Positions 1-18,345 of a stretch of 64,000 bases of DNA are shown here, piece by piece (within the stretch, counting starts at the first letter, position 1; each line of letters begins with the position of its first letter). Source of the stretch: Apus apus (lineage: Eukaryota; Chordata; Aves; Apodiformes; Apodidae); NCBI RefSeq assembly GCF_020740795.1, contig NC_067284.1, positions 98,013,440-98,077,439 on the forward strand, given 5' to 3'. The notes beneath the pieces are model-generated. The model was not told the origin of the DNA. It was given only the letters and a program-made list of their open reading frames with translations, and ran no database searches. Position numbers and translations under genes: made by a program.

Positions 1-5038
<5,038 letters not shown>

Positions 5039-5619
5039 ATCTCAGTAGAAACTAGCAGGTACCAAGTTCAAATTAACAAAAGAATATGTTTCTCACACAA
5101 TGGATGGTTACATCATGTACTACTGAATGCCTTGGATAGCAAAAGATTACATAGGTTCAAAGGGGATGGGATGAATACCAAGAAGTCATGTGTTAGCAAA
5201 TGCAGCAATTTCCCCTGTCTCAGGAATTCCCCAAGTGAAAATCTGTGGAAATTAGAAGAGTATCTCAGAAGCATTGCTACATGTTTGTTCTGCTGCTATC
5301 CTCTTCTCAACAAAACCCGCTATTAATCATTACCAGAGTCAGGATTCAGACTAACATCTTTATATTCTTACCCTGTATGTAGTTTGGTGAACCATAAATC
5401 ATATTCTGGCTTTCCCAAGTAGACACAGCCTTGATCCTTCAAAGGTACGAGTTCTGCTGAAACATACCAGCAGATGATTTGTTAACTTCAGCACCTGTTT
5501 AACACTGGATTCAGTGGAACTGCTGATATTATTTACTTTAAAGAAACCATTAGTGTGAGATTCTTTTACTATTTAAGGACACTGTGTGGCTGCAATGACA
5601 GAAGACTTCCTGAAGACAC

Positions 5620-6163
5620 AGCAAGAGGCCAGGATCTACTCTACTCAGCACTTGTCAGGCAACACCTGGAATATTGTATTCAGTTTTGATTCTCACTATG
5701 CAAACCAGATGTGAACAGGCTGGAGAGGATCCAGAGAAGGGCCACAGAAATGATCTAAGGACTGGGAAGTCTGCTGTATGAGGAAAGGTTAAGAGAACTG
5801 GTTTTGTTCGGTCTGGGGGAAAAGAAGGGTAGGGGACACCTCATCACCATGTTTCAGTACTTAAAGGGTAGGTACTGAGAAGACAGAGACTCCCTTTTTA
5901 CAAGGAGTCACATAGAAAGGACATGGGGTTATGGGTACAAGTTACTTCTGGAAGATTCCAACTGAACACAAGAGGAACATATTCCACAATGAGAGCCATC
6001 TGCATTGGAATAATCTCCCCAGGGAAGTGGTGTTTCCCCAACACTGGGCACTTTTCAGATTCAGATGTACAGGGTACTGGGCCATCTTGTCTAGACCAAG
6101 AAAGGTTGGACCAGTTGATCCTTGAGGTCCCTTCCAACCTAGTATTCTACGATTCTGTGATTC
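5620..6163 (+). mobile_element. CR1 LINE, 5'-truncated 3' portion
   Basis: The sequence matches the 3' part of avian CR1 elements. It has the 'CTGGAGAGGATCCAGAGAAG' and 'GGGCCACAGAAATGAT' stretches, a 'TGAGGAAAGGTTAAGAGAACTG' type region, 'GGGAAGTGGTG', and the typical end 'GGTCCCTTCCAACCT' followed by copies of the ATTCT(A/G)TGATTC octamer (to about 6163). The orientation is +. The translation of the last reverse transcriptase codons is broken by stops, so this is a dead copy. The left boundary is approximate, and the segment before the terminal repeats looks shortened against the usual consensus. Confidence 0.88.
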
Positions 6164-9100
6164 ATATAACTGGAATTAAAGTAAATTTTAATAGCTGTAA
6201 ACTTCTCTGAGAGAATTAATTTCTACGTCATGTGTCTCAGAAAGGGATTCTGGATGGGCTTGAGAAATTCATACAGGGACAGGTAATTTTAGAAGGAGAC
6301 TGATAAGATGCAAGTAAAAGTAAATAATTGAAATTTTCACTATCAGGCAATGTTAAACTGAATTACCTTTCAGATGCTGGATTTGTAAATTACATCCAAA
6401 CCTTGCTTGGACATAAGGAGGAGCTATTCTAAGTGATAGTAGCATTATGACCAGGCAGAGAAGGTAGCTTATGCTCTCCATTTGTGGAGTTAATTGGGAC
6501 ATACATTGATTATATCAGAGTGGGTCACCTATTTTTTTGTGCCCACACTTTCAGTCTGGAATATAGACTCCTGACTTCTTTTAGAGTGACCTTCCAGAGG
6601 GAGACTTCAGAAAGAGGCAAAGGTGTCGTTCTTTTTGTCTATCTGGAGGACCATACAACACAAGTCACATACTGTATACATAGCATGTTGCTCTGTAGGT
6701 AGGCATTCCCTTTTCCTTTCCCTTCTTTCCCCTTCCTTCTACTCTTAATGCTAGAAATAAGCCTCACAAGTTTGGTGGGCTTTGCAGGAGTGTGAAGTTA
6801 AAGCCAAAATAGAAATATAGATCCATCTTTATATGAAAGAACATCACATAAAGTTAAAATTTCTAATACCCATGCCTATACATCCTTGAACATGGTTCTG
6901 GGATTACAAGAAAACTCTTTTTTAAAAGTGAATGGTTTCCAGCCTTCAGGACACAAATCTAATTCCTAAGATGACTGGAAATGTCTAGTAATGATGCCTC
7001 ATTGCCTCTGCCACACAAATATCTATTAGGTGGAATGAGCAAATCCTTTAAAAAGCAGATATTAAGTTGTTCCAATAGCACATTGGGACAAAATCAGCTC
7101 TTCACTCTTATAAAAGAGTGCATAAAGCTACTCTACTCATATTTTTCACCATGGAAAGTTCAAGTCAATAGTTAAAAATAGCAAGATATTTATGGTAAGA
7201 CGATACATTATCTACTAATGTCTGATGACAAATATGGTGATTAATATACTTTGATTTATTTGCTACTGTAACTTACAGAAATATATTTAAAAAAAAAAAC
7301 AACAACAAAATCAAAACCCCACACCAATGAGAAAAATGTAGAGCAGTATGTACCAAGCAAGGAATCAGCCCTGACACATCCCAAGTGTACCTGTCAGAAG
7401 ACACAGGTGGTACAGTGGGCACCCAATGCAGTGAAGCACAGCTTGGAATCTGAATGCTTGTTGACAGATCCAGCAACAAGGAGCTGTTTGGTAAGGAACC
7501 AGACAGATAATGTGCCCAGCCCCAGCTCAGGTTTCAGTTCCTTTTCACATGCACTGGTGTTTGGAAGCAGAAGCAAGCAGTAGCAAAGAACTCCTATCAG
7601 CAAGTTATATCAGGTCAACTGACCTTTTCTCCTTTCTCAGACCCACACAGACGATAAGACTCAAACCACCCCCACTCAGTAGCTGCAGCTCACCAGCATC
7701 CCTTCTGCCCTCTCCAGGGCTGTGACAAGCACCAGAGTCTAGCCCAAAGGAAGAAGTTGGTACTCTATCACAAACTTACAAGGAAAACTAGAGCAGAATG
7801 AATTAAAGATAATACAGCATCAGCTGCTTTGAAGAGGCACAAGTCCACTGGTCTCTGCAAATGTACCTCATTTGACATCCAATAGAACAAAAACATTGCT
7901 CCTTCCTGTTTTACAATGCCTTCCATGGAAGAAAGGAAATAGAGAAACTTAAGCCAAACTTCTGTTGCCTCAGCCTGAAAAACTTATGGTTTTGGCCAAC
8001 CAAAAAATTTAATCTCATCTCAGGGTAACATAGGACATTACATGTTCTCACAGGCAAGTTAGCTCAACAGAATGAATTAAATTGAAGTCTGCCTTAATTT
8101 TAATTATATTTGGGCACTTATCAGAGGCACCTGTGTTACGGATTACAAGGTCTAGCACAGTCCAGCATGGACACAGTCAATAAAGATACAAAAGCTTCCT
8201 CAGGAGGGAGAAATCCTTCTCACACGTAACTCAGTGTACTTCCCAATGTAGGTCTGTTATCTCTCCATCTTGTATATCCTTCAGAGCTGGGACTCTTTCT
8301 CCATTTCCTGGAAGGAAATCTCATTATGGCTGGCCTGGAACAACATCAAGTGCCATAAGAGAAGTGGTACTGGAAGTTGCTGCACTCTTAAGATACTTGA
8401 GCACAAAGGAAAACTTTCCTAGCAAGACCTGGAAGGGGAGAAATAAGCTTACTGGCTTGCTGAGTTATTTATTAGAGACAGATCCTCAGCTGTGATTTAC
8501 TCTTTTGTATTACAGCTGAAGGACTGTATCCATTTGCTTACATTTTATTTTGTGCTTATGCTCTAATCCCAAATAGCATTTGATGGTGCTTACATTTTGA
8601 GAGCTCCATCGGAAAGACCACCTGACTGATCAAGTGAGCTATTGGAAAGCATGAATCACTGGGTGCTCTGAAACCATCTTCACCATCCTTGTATATAAAA
8701 AGCCTTTATTCATTCAAAGAGGGCACACTGACTCCAGCCTTTCTTCTGTGCAAATGATTCATTCCAGGACTAATGAAACTTCACAGTTTTGGCAATCTGT
8801 CCTCCCACGATCTGCCATATCAAAGGGCAAACTTAAAATGCTGATCTGAACTCTAAATTCATGTTCTAATTACTATGCTTGCTCTACTTGACCTTAGAAG
8901 TGGTGCAGGGACTGCAAAGACAGTTATGCAGGCCAGATGAAATTTTCACAGTGGCAGGATCATGGTTCCTGCCTCCTAGATTTCCTTTCCTTTATACTTA
9001 TTTTCACACTGACTTCCTAGGCTCTTTTGAGTGTCAGGACAGAGAATTGCTAAAATTTCCATATAGATATAGTCTTGAACAATGATTTGTCACTTCCTCC

Positions 9101-12100
9101 AATTGTGAGTGATTTCAGTGAGCAAAAAACCTCACACCTCCTAATATTATATTTGGCCAGTACTACTGCACCGGTTCAAGTGGCTTTCTAACCAAGAAAA
9201 GAACACTCCTACCCAAAAGTAACCTGATGAAAGATAAATACACATGAAAAACTATGCATTCGATGGGTAATAAACACTTCGTGTGCTTCCACTGTACATG
9301 TCATCTGAGGATTGCAGAACACTTCTCAAATGTTAATTGAACTTCTGAGATACATAAAGGACGTAATGAATGCTTCAGCTTCTCAGTAAAATGTACTAGC
9401 TTCCAATAGAGAACCAAGAAATTATCTGATAGTACTTAAACACTTCAACAGGAAGTGAGAAATGACAGTAAATTACTTTGAAATGAAACAAAGGGAATTC
9501 AGAAGCAGTTTCTTCTAGGAAGCTAGTGCTTCCTCTTGCATTGGATCATTAATGAACACATAAGTGTGGAATTCATTTTCTCTCTTATTAGGACAGTGGA
9601 TTCTTAATAATACAAATGACCCCAAGCTCTTTCTGAAATAATGCTTCAGTAACAATTATGCCAAAAAGTCCAAATTATTCCTTCTCTGCTCTACGTCCTG
9701 CAGCATTTGCTATCAATGTGTGGAAACTGTATCATCAAATATGGCTATTGTACAATATCCCAAACTTCTGGGCCCCGACATGGCTGCAGTGCAAGATGTT
9801 GTGGCCCCAGGCACCAGTGAGTAGGTGAAGGGCTTAGAGTTGCTGTTTCCTTTCACCTTGGCAGCCCCACTCCACGGGGGGGACCTCATTTGCCATGACT
9901 CTTTGCCCTGGTGCTCCACAAAGTTAGTTATAGCAAAAAGAAGGCCTTCTCCCCAAAGAACTTGCAGCTTAAGTAAATCAATAAACCATCCAGATAACAA
10001 TAACTGACCAGTCTTTCCTCAAGTTCCTGTTGCTCTGTGCACCTCCACTGATTTCAGTGGAACTATACCTCACTTACTCCAATAGTATCAAAGCCAAATT
10101 AGTACCACAGGTTTCTTTCTGATCTGGTGATTTATGGTACATAAAGATAGTGGCATGCACAAAAGGAACAGTTTTGCTATTTGAACGTGATGCTAAGGGT
10201 AGCATACACAAAACAGGCAAGAATAAGGCTAACACAGATACTACTATCATTTCAATCACCTCAAATACATAAAAAACTTTTTAAAATGAAAAAAAAAATA
10301 TGCAACTATGACATCCATGTTTTTAGTCATCCATCATGCAACTTTCCATTGTATTCCCTGCATGTGCTCTCGTTTACCTCAGGCAAAAATGCACATGCTG
10401 CTTCACTCTATTAATTCTTCCAGGAAAAGACAACATCAAAGTCACACTTCAGAGGTTGCAAGAGATCTCAACTTAATAGACTACAGATATTTCATAGGAA
10501 AGAGAAATCAAAGAGAGAGAATATTTTTCTAATGCAATTGAAATTATGGAACTTCCATAAACAACAATTTCTATAACACAAAGGAGAGGAAAAAAGAGTA
10601 TTTTTTTTCTTTTAATGTCAGTGTATCCCAACAGGAAATCTTCCTATTGCCAGTGGCTGTTAGCATCCAGAACCTTAGTGACAAAATGAAGGTGGTCATC
10701 TCCTATTTCAAATTAGCTTTTGCAATCAGTAATTGATGAGAAATTACAAGCGTTTATCATACAGACAAGTGTGAAAACTTCACTTGAAATTGTTTTCTTT
10801 CTACTATTGTGGATTTTTTGGAAGTGAATCATCTCCTATGCTCTCTTTTTAGTAACTGCAGTTTATTTACAAATAAACAGAAAACAGAAAAGAAAGGAAG
10901 ACAGGACAAAACCCAGAGAAATCAGAAACAAATGTTTCTTTCAAATTTTAGTTTTTACATTGTTTAAAAATATGCAAATAAATACAGGACATACTTACAG
11001 CCTTTCATCCTCTGATAAATAATACTATTATCCTACCCATACAAATGTGAAAACTATGACTCAGACAAGTTTTGTAGTTTGCTGACTCTGTCATGCATTT
11101 GATAAAGAGGCTTATAATAATTCACTGAGCAGAGTCTATGCATGATTGCACACACTCACAACACAAATACCTTATGGCATTCTGAATGCAATAATACGTC
11201 TTCATGTTTCACTGAAAGCCTATGCCATGTGGTACCAAGAAAGCTTACAACCTGTTCATAAGTGGTCTCTTGTACTTGCTTCAAAGAAATAAGCTGTGCA
11301 GGCATATCTCTCCTGCAAAAACTACTCAGAAAAAATCTTTGTCCTTCTGAAATATCTCTTTTCTCTGGGTTCATAATTCAAAATGGACTTGTGTTCACCT
11401 CTTCCCTCAGTCCATGAAGTTGAAAGCCATGGGTGATAGTTCTGCTTTCTGAGGCAAGAAAAGAGGAGAATTCTAAGTGCCTTTCTTTGCTGCATTGTGT
11501 AGAGACACAATACTTATACAATGCCATCTTGAACATTTAACAAAAGTATGACAAGGAAAAATTCAAGTAAGCAAGCTCAGAGAGAGAAGTGCTGTGTTTT
11601 CTGTCATAAGTCTAAACTGAAACTTGGGAGAATACATCAATGTTCTGCTTAAGGTGATCTATTTAGACAATGCTATTAACCAGCAGCAGTCATTTGTAGA
11701 GGACTGAGTGGGCTGAGTTCAAATCCAGGAGTTTCTTTACAGTAAGTATTTGCAAATGTTAAAGGGAATCTGAGCATCAAAATCAGCAGTTCTACTTGGG
11801 ACTTCAGTTCTCTTACTCTGTATTTCAAGCTAATGCATCCCTCCAGTGTGAAATCACAGCCACAACTCCTTCCTCTATTGAGTGCCTATCTCCATGTCAC
11901 TTCATAAATCACTGCTGCTGCTGTGATGTTTTTTCCCTCATACATCTTAACCAGCACTTCAAGGACAAGAATACCTGCCCAGCAGCTGGAAGGCCTGAGC
12001 TCATATCTCTTATGAGATCAGTAAGACTTAAGCACAATTTTCAGCAGAGTGCCTAAACAGTAGATGATAGGTCATGGGAGACTAAGGGAAAAAAGGAAGT

Positions 12101-15100
12101 GAAAGCTCTTTCTTTTCGCAAGCTCCTCCATTTTTCTTTGGATAACTAACCATTTACTTAGCCAGAGGAAAGGGACAATAATAATTCCCAATTCAGCAAC
12201 TAAGAATCTTTCCTTCCTGAGGTGAACCTCAGCATCAGTTTCTATTCCAAAGAACACTGTAAGGATAAAACATTTAGCAACTAGTGATAAATGGCAGCCA
12301 AACAGAAGTGTGGAATTTTACACTTTGGAAAGGATTTGTGATTTGGTGGCCAAATATACAAACCTTTTGGTCAAACTCATGCTTTGTGGCTAAACTGGTG
12401 ACTTGATCTTTGAAGACTCGACTGCTGAGCTGTGTTGCATCTCAAGGTGATTGTTCCCACTACGCCATGACCCAAAATGAGGATCAGCTTCCCTCACTAT
12501 TCACAGGGGTTTCTACGGCTGCATCTGCTGTGGATGAGAAGTCAGAATTTGACATTAGACTCTTCATAGAATTCAAGCTTTTCCAGCATGTCTCTTCCTT
12601 TTCTGTTGTTTATATCTTTGCTTAGTCTGCCCTGCTTCTGCCTTCTGGCCTATATCTGCTAAGTGCAAGCTTTAAAGTGCAGTGCTCAGTTACAGAAAAC
12701 AGGCAGTCTTCCAGACCAGTTCTGAAAGAAGCAGGCACACTGCCTGCAGCAATAGCAGATACAAATGTTTCAAGGAGTATTTTGAGTATTCATTGCCATA
12801 GCAGACAAATCAAGCAGCAAACAACAATTGCTGTCGTGGGTTGGCAAATAGAGTGCCTTCTTTTATACTAATTGATACTTACTGGGAAGACAAAAGAAAG
12901 ATTAATTCACCTTACACTATCAGTTACTGTGGGAAGGTTTGGAAAGAAAAGCCCATGGCATGCCTGCAGGTAATTGCTCCCAGATGGGTTTCTTACTGCT
13001 GCCTTTTGCAAAAACTGTTGTGAGGACACTGCTTTCACGATTTATATGAGCTTCTAAAATTACCTCCCAGAAATTACTGTAGATATGGTGGTGAAGTGTG
13101 CTTCCTCTGCATGTGGAATAATAGAGAGATAAAGGCTGTGAAGTGATGCACTGAATTATTATTTTGGCTCATTTCACTGATGTCTCAGCTCTGTCTTGCA
13201 CATTCTCAAGGGAGCATGCAGCGTATTTGAAGGGTGTATCAATGGATTTCTCTCTTTTTCCTCATTTAATATATTTTATTTAACTTGGCCTGAAAAAAAA
13301 AAAAAAAGGCAGAAAAAAATTGCTAAAATATAACATGTACTCCTTCTTAAGAAACTTTGTATTTCTTAGAAAATATTTTTCTAGGATTTAAGGTCCATAA
13401 GCTGAGAAAAAAAAATCATCTCTTCTCTGCTTCTTTTTATAGTAATTACAGTCTATCTAGTATAATTTTTATTAGCCCTTGGAAATCTTCCACCAACTTC
13501 ATATCATATACATGGTTCCCCAGTGGAGCACTCTGAAGCATTATTGTTTCTTTATATTTTCTGAATGGCAGAAGCTTTTTGTAGGAAGTTGGTTTTTTTT
13601 TTTATATTTAACAGCAAGCATATTCCTGTTGATATCAAAATTAAAAGCTGGTGTGTGTGAACAAATATTTAAAGATCATCTGGTATAGCCACTGGCTTTT
13701 TATATTAGAAGCTGAGTACAAAGTATCACTGTAGTGTTTAAAAATCAATAATTATATGAATAACACAAGTAATATCTCCCCACAAAACCCTGCAAAACAT
13801 GTTTTGGACTTTCCCAGTGATGGTAAGAAAAAGAGATTATAACTCCTTGATTAAGATTTAAATTTAAAATGCTGTCTGTAGGACTTACTCAAATTCCAAA
13901 AGACTGCTTTAGAAGCAAGACTGACACATACATAAAACTCAAACTATCACAGTATTGACCACTGTGTCCTTAGCTCACCAGCTGGTCTAGCTGTCAAAAT
14001 GAGAACAGAGTCCAGGATTCTCGGTCCCCTGTGCACAAAACAAGCAGAGTGAGGCACTTCTGTATAACATCCACTGAACTCTGCCTGCCAAGGATGTGAC
14101 CCTCTGTGTCAGCCAACGTGTGAGCAAGGGCAAAGGTGAGTCCAACATCCTGCCCTTCTAGGTGTCTGAGAGATAATAATAGGTATCACCCATCACTTAC
14201 TTGATCTTCCTCCCAACCCCTGCCAAGAAAATGACAGTTTTCTCTTTGAATATAAAGCTGAAAGGGACTGATTTGAGACAACAGGAAGTAATTCAGAATA
14301 ATGACAGACATGGGTTCAGATCCTTTCTTTACCTTTTCAAAACCTCTCTAAAACAGTCTGCTATTCCAATAGAACTTGTCTGATCAATAGGAGAAAATTC
14401 AAGATCCAGTGGATGAAGATAAAAGAAAGCACATAAATCTGTAATCTAATAATTAGATCACAGAGAAAGACCTCCTCCCCCTAAAAATAAATTTATCTAT
14501 TATCACTTACTGTAAAATACATAAACAATCTTTTGGACCAGAAATCTCCCAAAAGCACATATCCTCACCAAAATAATCCTTGCTCTCCTTTTGTGGATAT
14601 TGAAGTTCATTGAAGTTCATCTAAGCAAGACATTTCTGAGCAACTTTAACAGAGTATGGATCTTAGATTTCTCCAGGATTAAGGAACAACTGACAGGTTC
14701 GTAATTTTGAGCCTCAGAACCTACATTATACTGACATCTGGCTGAACTACATCCTCTTGACATTTGATATTTTTGTCCATGACAGGATGTTACTTTAGTT
14801 CATTTAAGGCAAATTACAACTCTGAAGTAAACTGTCTTGAAATGAAAGTAATATCTACAGGGACTGAAGACAAGAGAGAGTGAACTTGATAACCTAAACA
14901 AAGCTCACTTAAGACATTTGAAGGTCTTTCCAGAAGAACACAGAAAATTAAACTCCCAATGAATAAAACCCAACGTACCCCATTCTGGGAAACATTACCA
15001 GGATGACCCATTAGGATGCTGAACATCTAGTATTTCAATCTAACTCTTAAAATGTATCTCAGCTGCAAATGAACTCCCCAGAAGGAAAAGCATACATCTC

Positions 15101-16239
15101 TTTGATTCAGGCAAGCCACTGACACTGTGCTGTCATCCCTCAGCTTCAGTTGCACACTTCTTTCAGCCCTTTCATCTTGTCTCAGTGCATTCACCCCTTG
15201 TGAGCAAACAGCAGCAAAATGACAATAAAGTACAAACATCATAACACAAAGAAGCAGCAATCCTTTTTCATGCCAGGATGTCACTATCAAAAAGGAAATG
15301 AAAATTTGCCAGAGCCTTGCCAGTCAGTAAATTTTAAGTTGTCTTCTTGGAATTCAATGAAATATTGCTCTTGCAACTACAGGAGGCAACATTTACTGCC
15401 ATTAAAAAAAAAAAAAAAAGATAAAAACAAGCAAACAAAAAACCCCACACCACAAAAAAAAAAAAAAAAAAAAACAACAAACTAAAAAACATCCAAAAAT
15501 GTTTTGATGACCAGCAGGATCTTGCAGATTTTACTTTAACATGTTTTCAGCTCTCGTGGTTAAGCTGTTTTCACTAGGGGGCTTTGTAAAGTAACTCAGT
15601 ATATATTTTTTCTTAAGTTGTATACATTTAAGAGTGGAATAAAATATGCTGATCTTGGCCTGCAGAGGGAGGAATAATTCCCCGAGTCATTGAGAAGTGA
15701 GACGTTGAAAATTATCTATGAAAAGATGTATGGATAACTGTAACTGAAGTTACTGCTGCTTACTGCTTGTGCTTTTTGGACTTCCATCCTACCCCTTCCC
15801 TTTAATGAAAAGAACATCTTCACTATTACATGTCAAAAGACAAGGCTGATAATCTGGCTAAATCTGACTAAAGGACGTGTCAATGAAGATAAATATGCTC
15901 AGTAGTACAGGGGACCTGCCCCAGGGGAAGTTAATCAGCTAAGTCAAATTCTCTCTTCCTCTCTCTCCATGTTGCCAATAGCCAGGATGCAAATATTTTC
16001 AGTTTTCCAGCCTCAGAAGCTTACAGCTGGCTTTCCTGAGGGCCAGAGATCACGATTTTGCCTCAAAAGCAAGCTGCCATATGTGTTCCACCTAAACTTC
16101 AGAAATATGAGATTCATATGCCATTATTGAGATTATCATTAGAAAAGACAGTTATTCAGATTTAACATCCTGTTTTTCTTTCTCTAAGCTATGAAATTTT
16201 AGAAAAAGCAGGAAGGTACAGCTCATATGATACGTTCCT
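6164..16239. other. Upstream intergenic DNA, no supported gene
   Basis: About 10 kb of AT-rich, CpG-poor sequence. I see homopolymer runs (for example about 15404-15419 and 15454-15474), a duplicated 10-mer at 14601-14620, and no protein family, RNA gene or clear transposon. The longest open frames are under 100 codons, start and stop at random and lack splice context. Alternative upstream OPRM1 exons are known in mammals (exon 11 type), but I could not recognise one here. Confidence 0.6.
15404..15474. repeat. A-rich simple repeat with two poly(A) runs
   Basis: Sixteen A at 15404-15419 and twenty-one A at 15454-15474 are separated by an A/C-rich spacer. No retrotransposon body or target-site duplication was recognised beside it, so it is scored only as low-complexity sequence. 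Confidence 0.9.
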
Positions 16240-18345
16240 TAGCTCTCTACAATTTTGTTCCCACCACAGCAGCCAGGGAAGACCTGAAGTGTATCACACG
16301 ACTGACTGTATAGCTTCTAGGGGTGATACTGATGCAACTATGGGACACCTTTTGAGGATCAAGAGCTGCTAGGAAGCAATGGGATCTACCTGCAGTGGGG
16401 CAAAGGCCCACATGTTGGTCAGCCAGCGAGGAGAGCTTTGAACCAGGAATGATGGGGAGGGAGTGGATGGCCAACAACTGAGTGAGGAAGTGGTGGACTG
16501 GAGTGACAATCAAAGGGAGCAGGATTATGTGACTAGGAGATAAGTAAGAAAATAGGTCAGAAGGGGGCCCACCCCAAGGGTATGCAAGCAAACAAGCAAG
16601 CATCTACATAACAACATGGTGGGGGAAACTTAACACCTCTTCTGAAAAACCCCATGACTAGATGCCTCTCCAAAGTGCCTGTGCACTAACACACTTGGCA
16701 TAGAGAGGACATGGGGAATTAGAGGTCTGCCTGCTGTTGCAGGGTTCTGATCTCATTGGGATCACAGAGTAAAGGTAGTAGAGCACACGTGACTGGAAAG
16801 CTGCAATGGATGGCTACAGACTCTTTAGGAAGGACTGCCTGGGACAGTAAGGAGCAGACAGAGGGGTGGATTACAAGACAGCTGAGTTTATGGGTCAGGA
16901 TTAGTGGACAAACTACTGTCTCAATTGGACGGAAGATCTGATGACAAAAGACAACAATATGACAAAGATATTCTTCATTACCTTCTTCCCTCAGTTTTTA
17001 CAAATAAAACTGCCTTTCAGTAATTCCAGGCCTGAGCCCCTTGACAAAGTCTGAACCAAGGAAGAATTACCCATGGTAGAGGAGGATTAAGTTAGGGAAC
17101 ATTTAAACAAACTGGACATGCACAAGTTCATGGGCCCTGATGGGATACACCCATGAGTGCTGAGGGATCTGGCTGGTGTCACTGTGAGGTCGTTCTTTAT
17201 TATCTTTGAAAGATCATGATGATCAAGGATGATCAAGGGAGATTCTGGAGGACACAAAGAAAGCAAAGTCATGCATGTCTTCACGAAGGGCAAGAAGGAA
17301 GATCTGGGCAATGATAGGCAGGTAAGCCTCAGCTCAGTCCCTAGGAAGGTGATGGAGCAAATCTTTCTGAAAACTATTGCCAGACACCTCAAGGACAAGA
17401 AGTTGATCAGGTAGATTGTTACAAAGGGAAGGTAACTCCTGATTAACCTGATAGCTTTCCACAGTGAACTGACTAGCCTGATGGATGAGAGCACAGTATT
17501 GGTTTTTTCTTATCTTCTCTCTAGCAAGCTTTTCAACACTGCTTCCCGTAACACCCTCACAAACTAATGAAGACCACACAACAGACAGAGGTGGACTGAA
17601 AACTGGCTGAATGGTTGGTCTCAAAGGGTTGTGACCAGCAACAGAAAGTCCAGCTAGACACTAGTCAGTCATTAGCACTGTACTCCAGGAGTCAATACTG
17701 GGGCTAGTGCTGGTTAATATCTTCATTAATGGCCTGTATAATGGGGCAGACTGCACTTTCAAAAAGTTTGCCAATGATACAAAACTGGAAGGAGCAGCTG
17801 ATACACCAAGAGGGTTGTGATGCCAGCAGGTTGAGGGAGGTGGTGCTTCCCTGCTGCTCAGCATGGGTGAGGCACATCTGGGACCAGTTCTGTGCTCCAC
17901 AGCACAAGAGAGATGTGAACATACTGGAGATAGTCAAGCAAAGGGCAACAAAGATGCTTTAAGGGACTGGAGCATCTGACATACAAGGAAAAGCTGAGAG
18001 CTGGGATGGTGCAGCCTGGAGAAGAGAAGGTTCAGGAGGATCTCATCGATGTGTGTAAGCACCTGATGAGGCAGTGTAAAGAGAATGGAGCCAATAATGG
18101 GTGCAAACAGAAACACAGGAATTACCATTTGAACATACGATAAAATTTTATTACCCATATGTGGCTGAATACTGCAAGAGGTTTCCCAGGGAGGTTGCGG
18201 AGTCTCTATCCTTGGAGTTATTAAAAACCTGATAGGACAGCCTTGAGCAACCTGCAGTAGATGACCCTGCCCTGAGTGGGCTGTTGGACTAGATGATCTC
18301 CAGAAGGGCCTCCTCACCTCAGCCTAGATCTGTGATCTAGGACAC
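16240..18345 (+). mobile_element. CR1 LINE remnant with endonuclease and reverse transcriptase fragments
   Basis: This is a long decayed CR1 in + orientation. Around 16680-16860 conceptual translation gives CR1 endonuclease-like text, including HDWKAAMDGYRLF-like residues read with frameshifts. At about 17119-17180 comes KFMGPDGIHP..VLRDLAG, the start of the CR1 reverse transcriptase. At about 17290-17410 there is KKEDLGNDRQVSLSSVPRK followed by VMEQIF. At 17590-17830 there are ENWLNGWSQR, GLVLVNIFINGL-like and KFANDTKLEGAADTP segments. A deletion near 17840 then jumps to the 3' thumb region. The 3' end (about 18240-18345) has GGACTAGATGATCTCCAGAAG, shared with CR1 tails. Many stops and frameshifts mean it cannot encode an active protein. 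The part before 16680 is assigned with less confidence. Confidence 0.85.

Noticed and set aside
16247-16603. 118-codon - strand open frame
   Set aside because: It lies antisense in or beside the CR1 remnant and shows no protein family signature.
17087-17494. 135-codon - strand open frame
   Set aside because: Antisense to the CR1 reverse transcriptase region.
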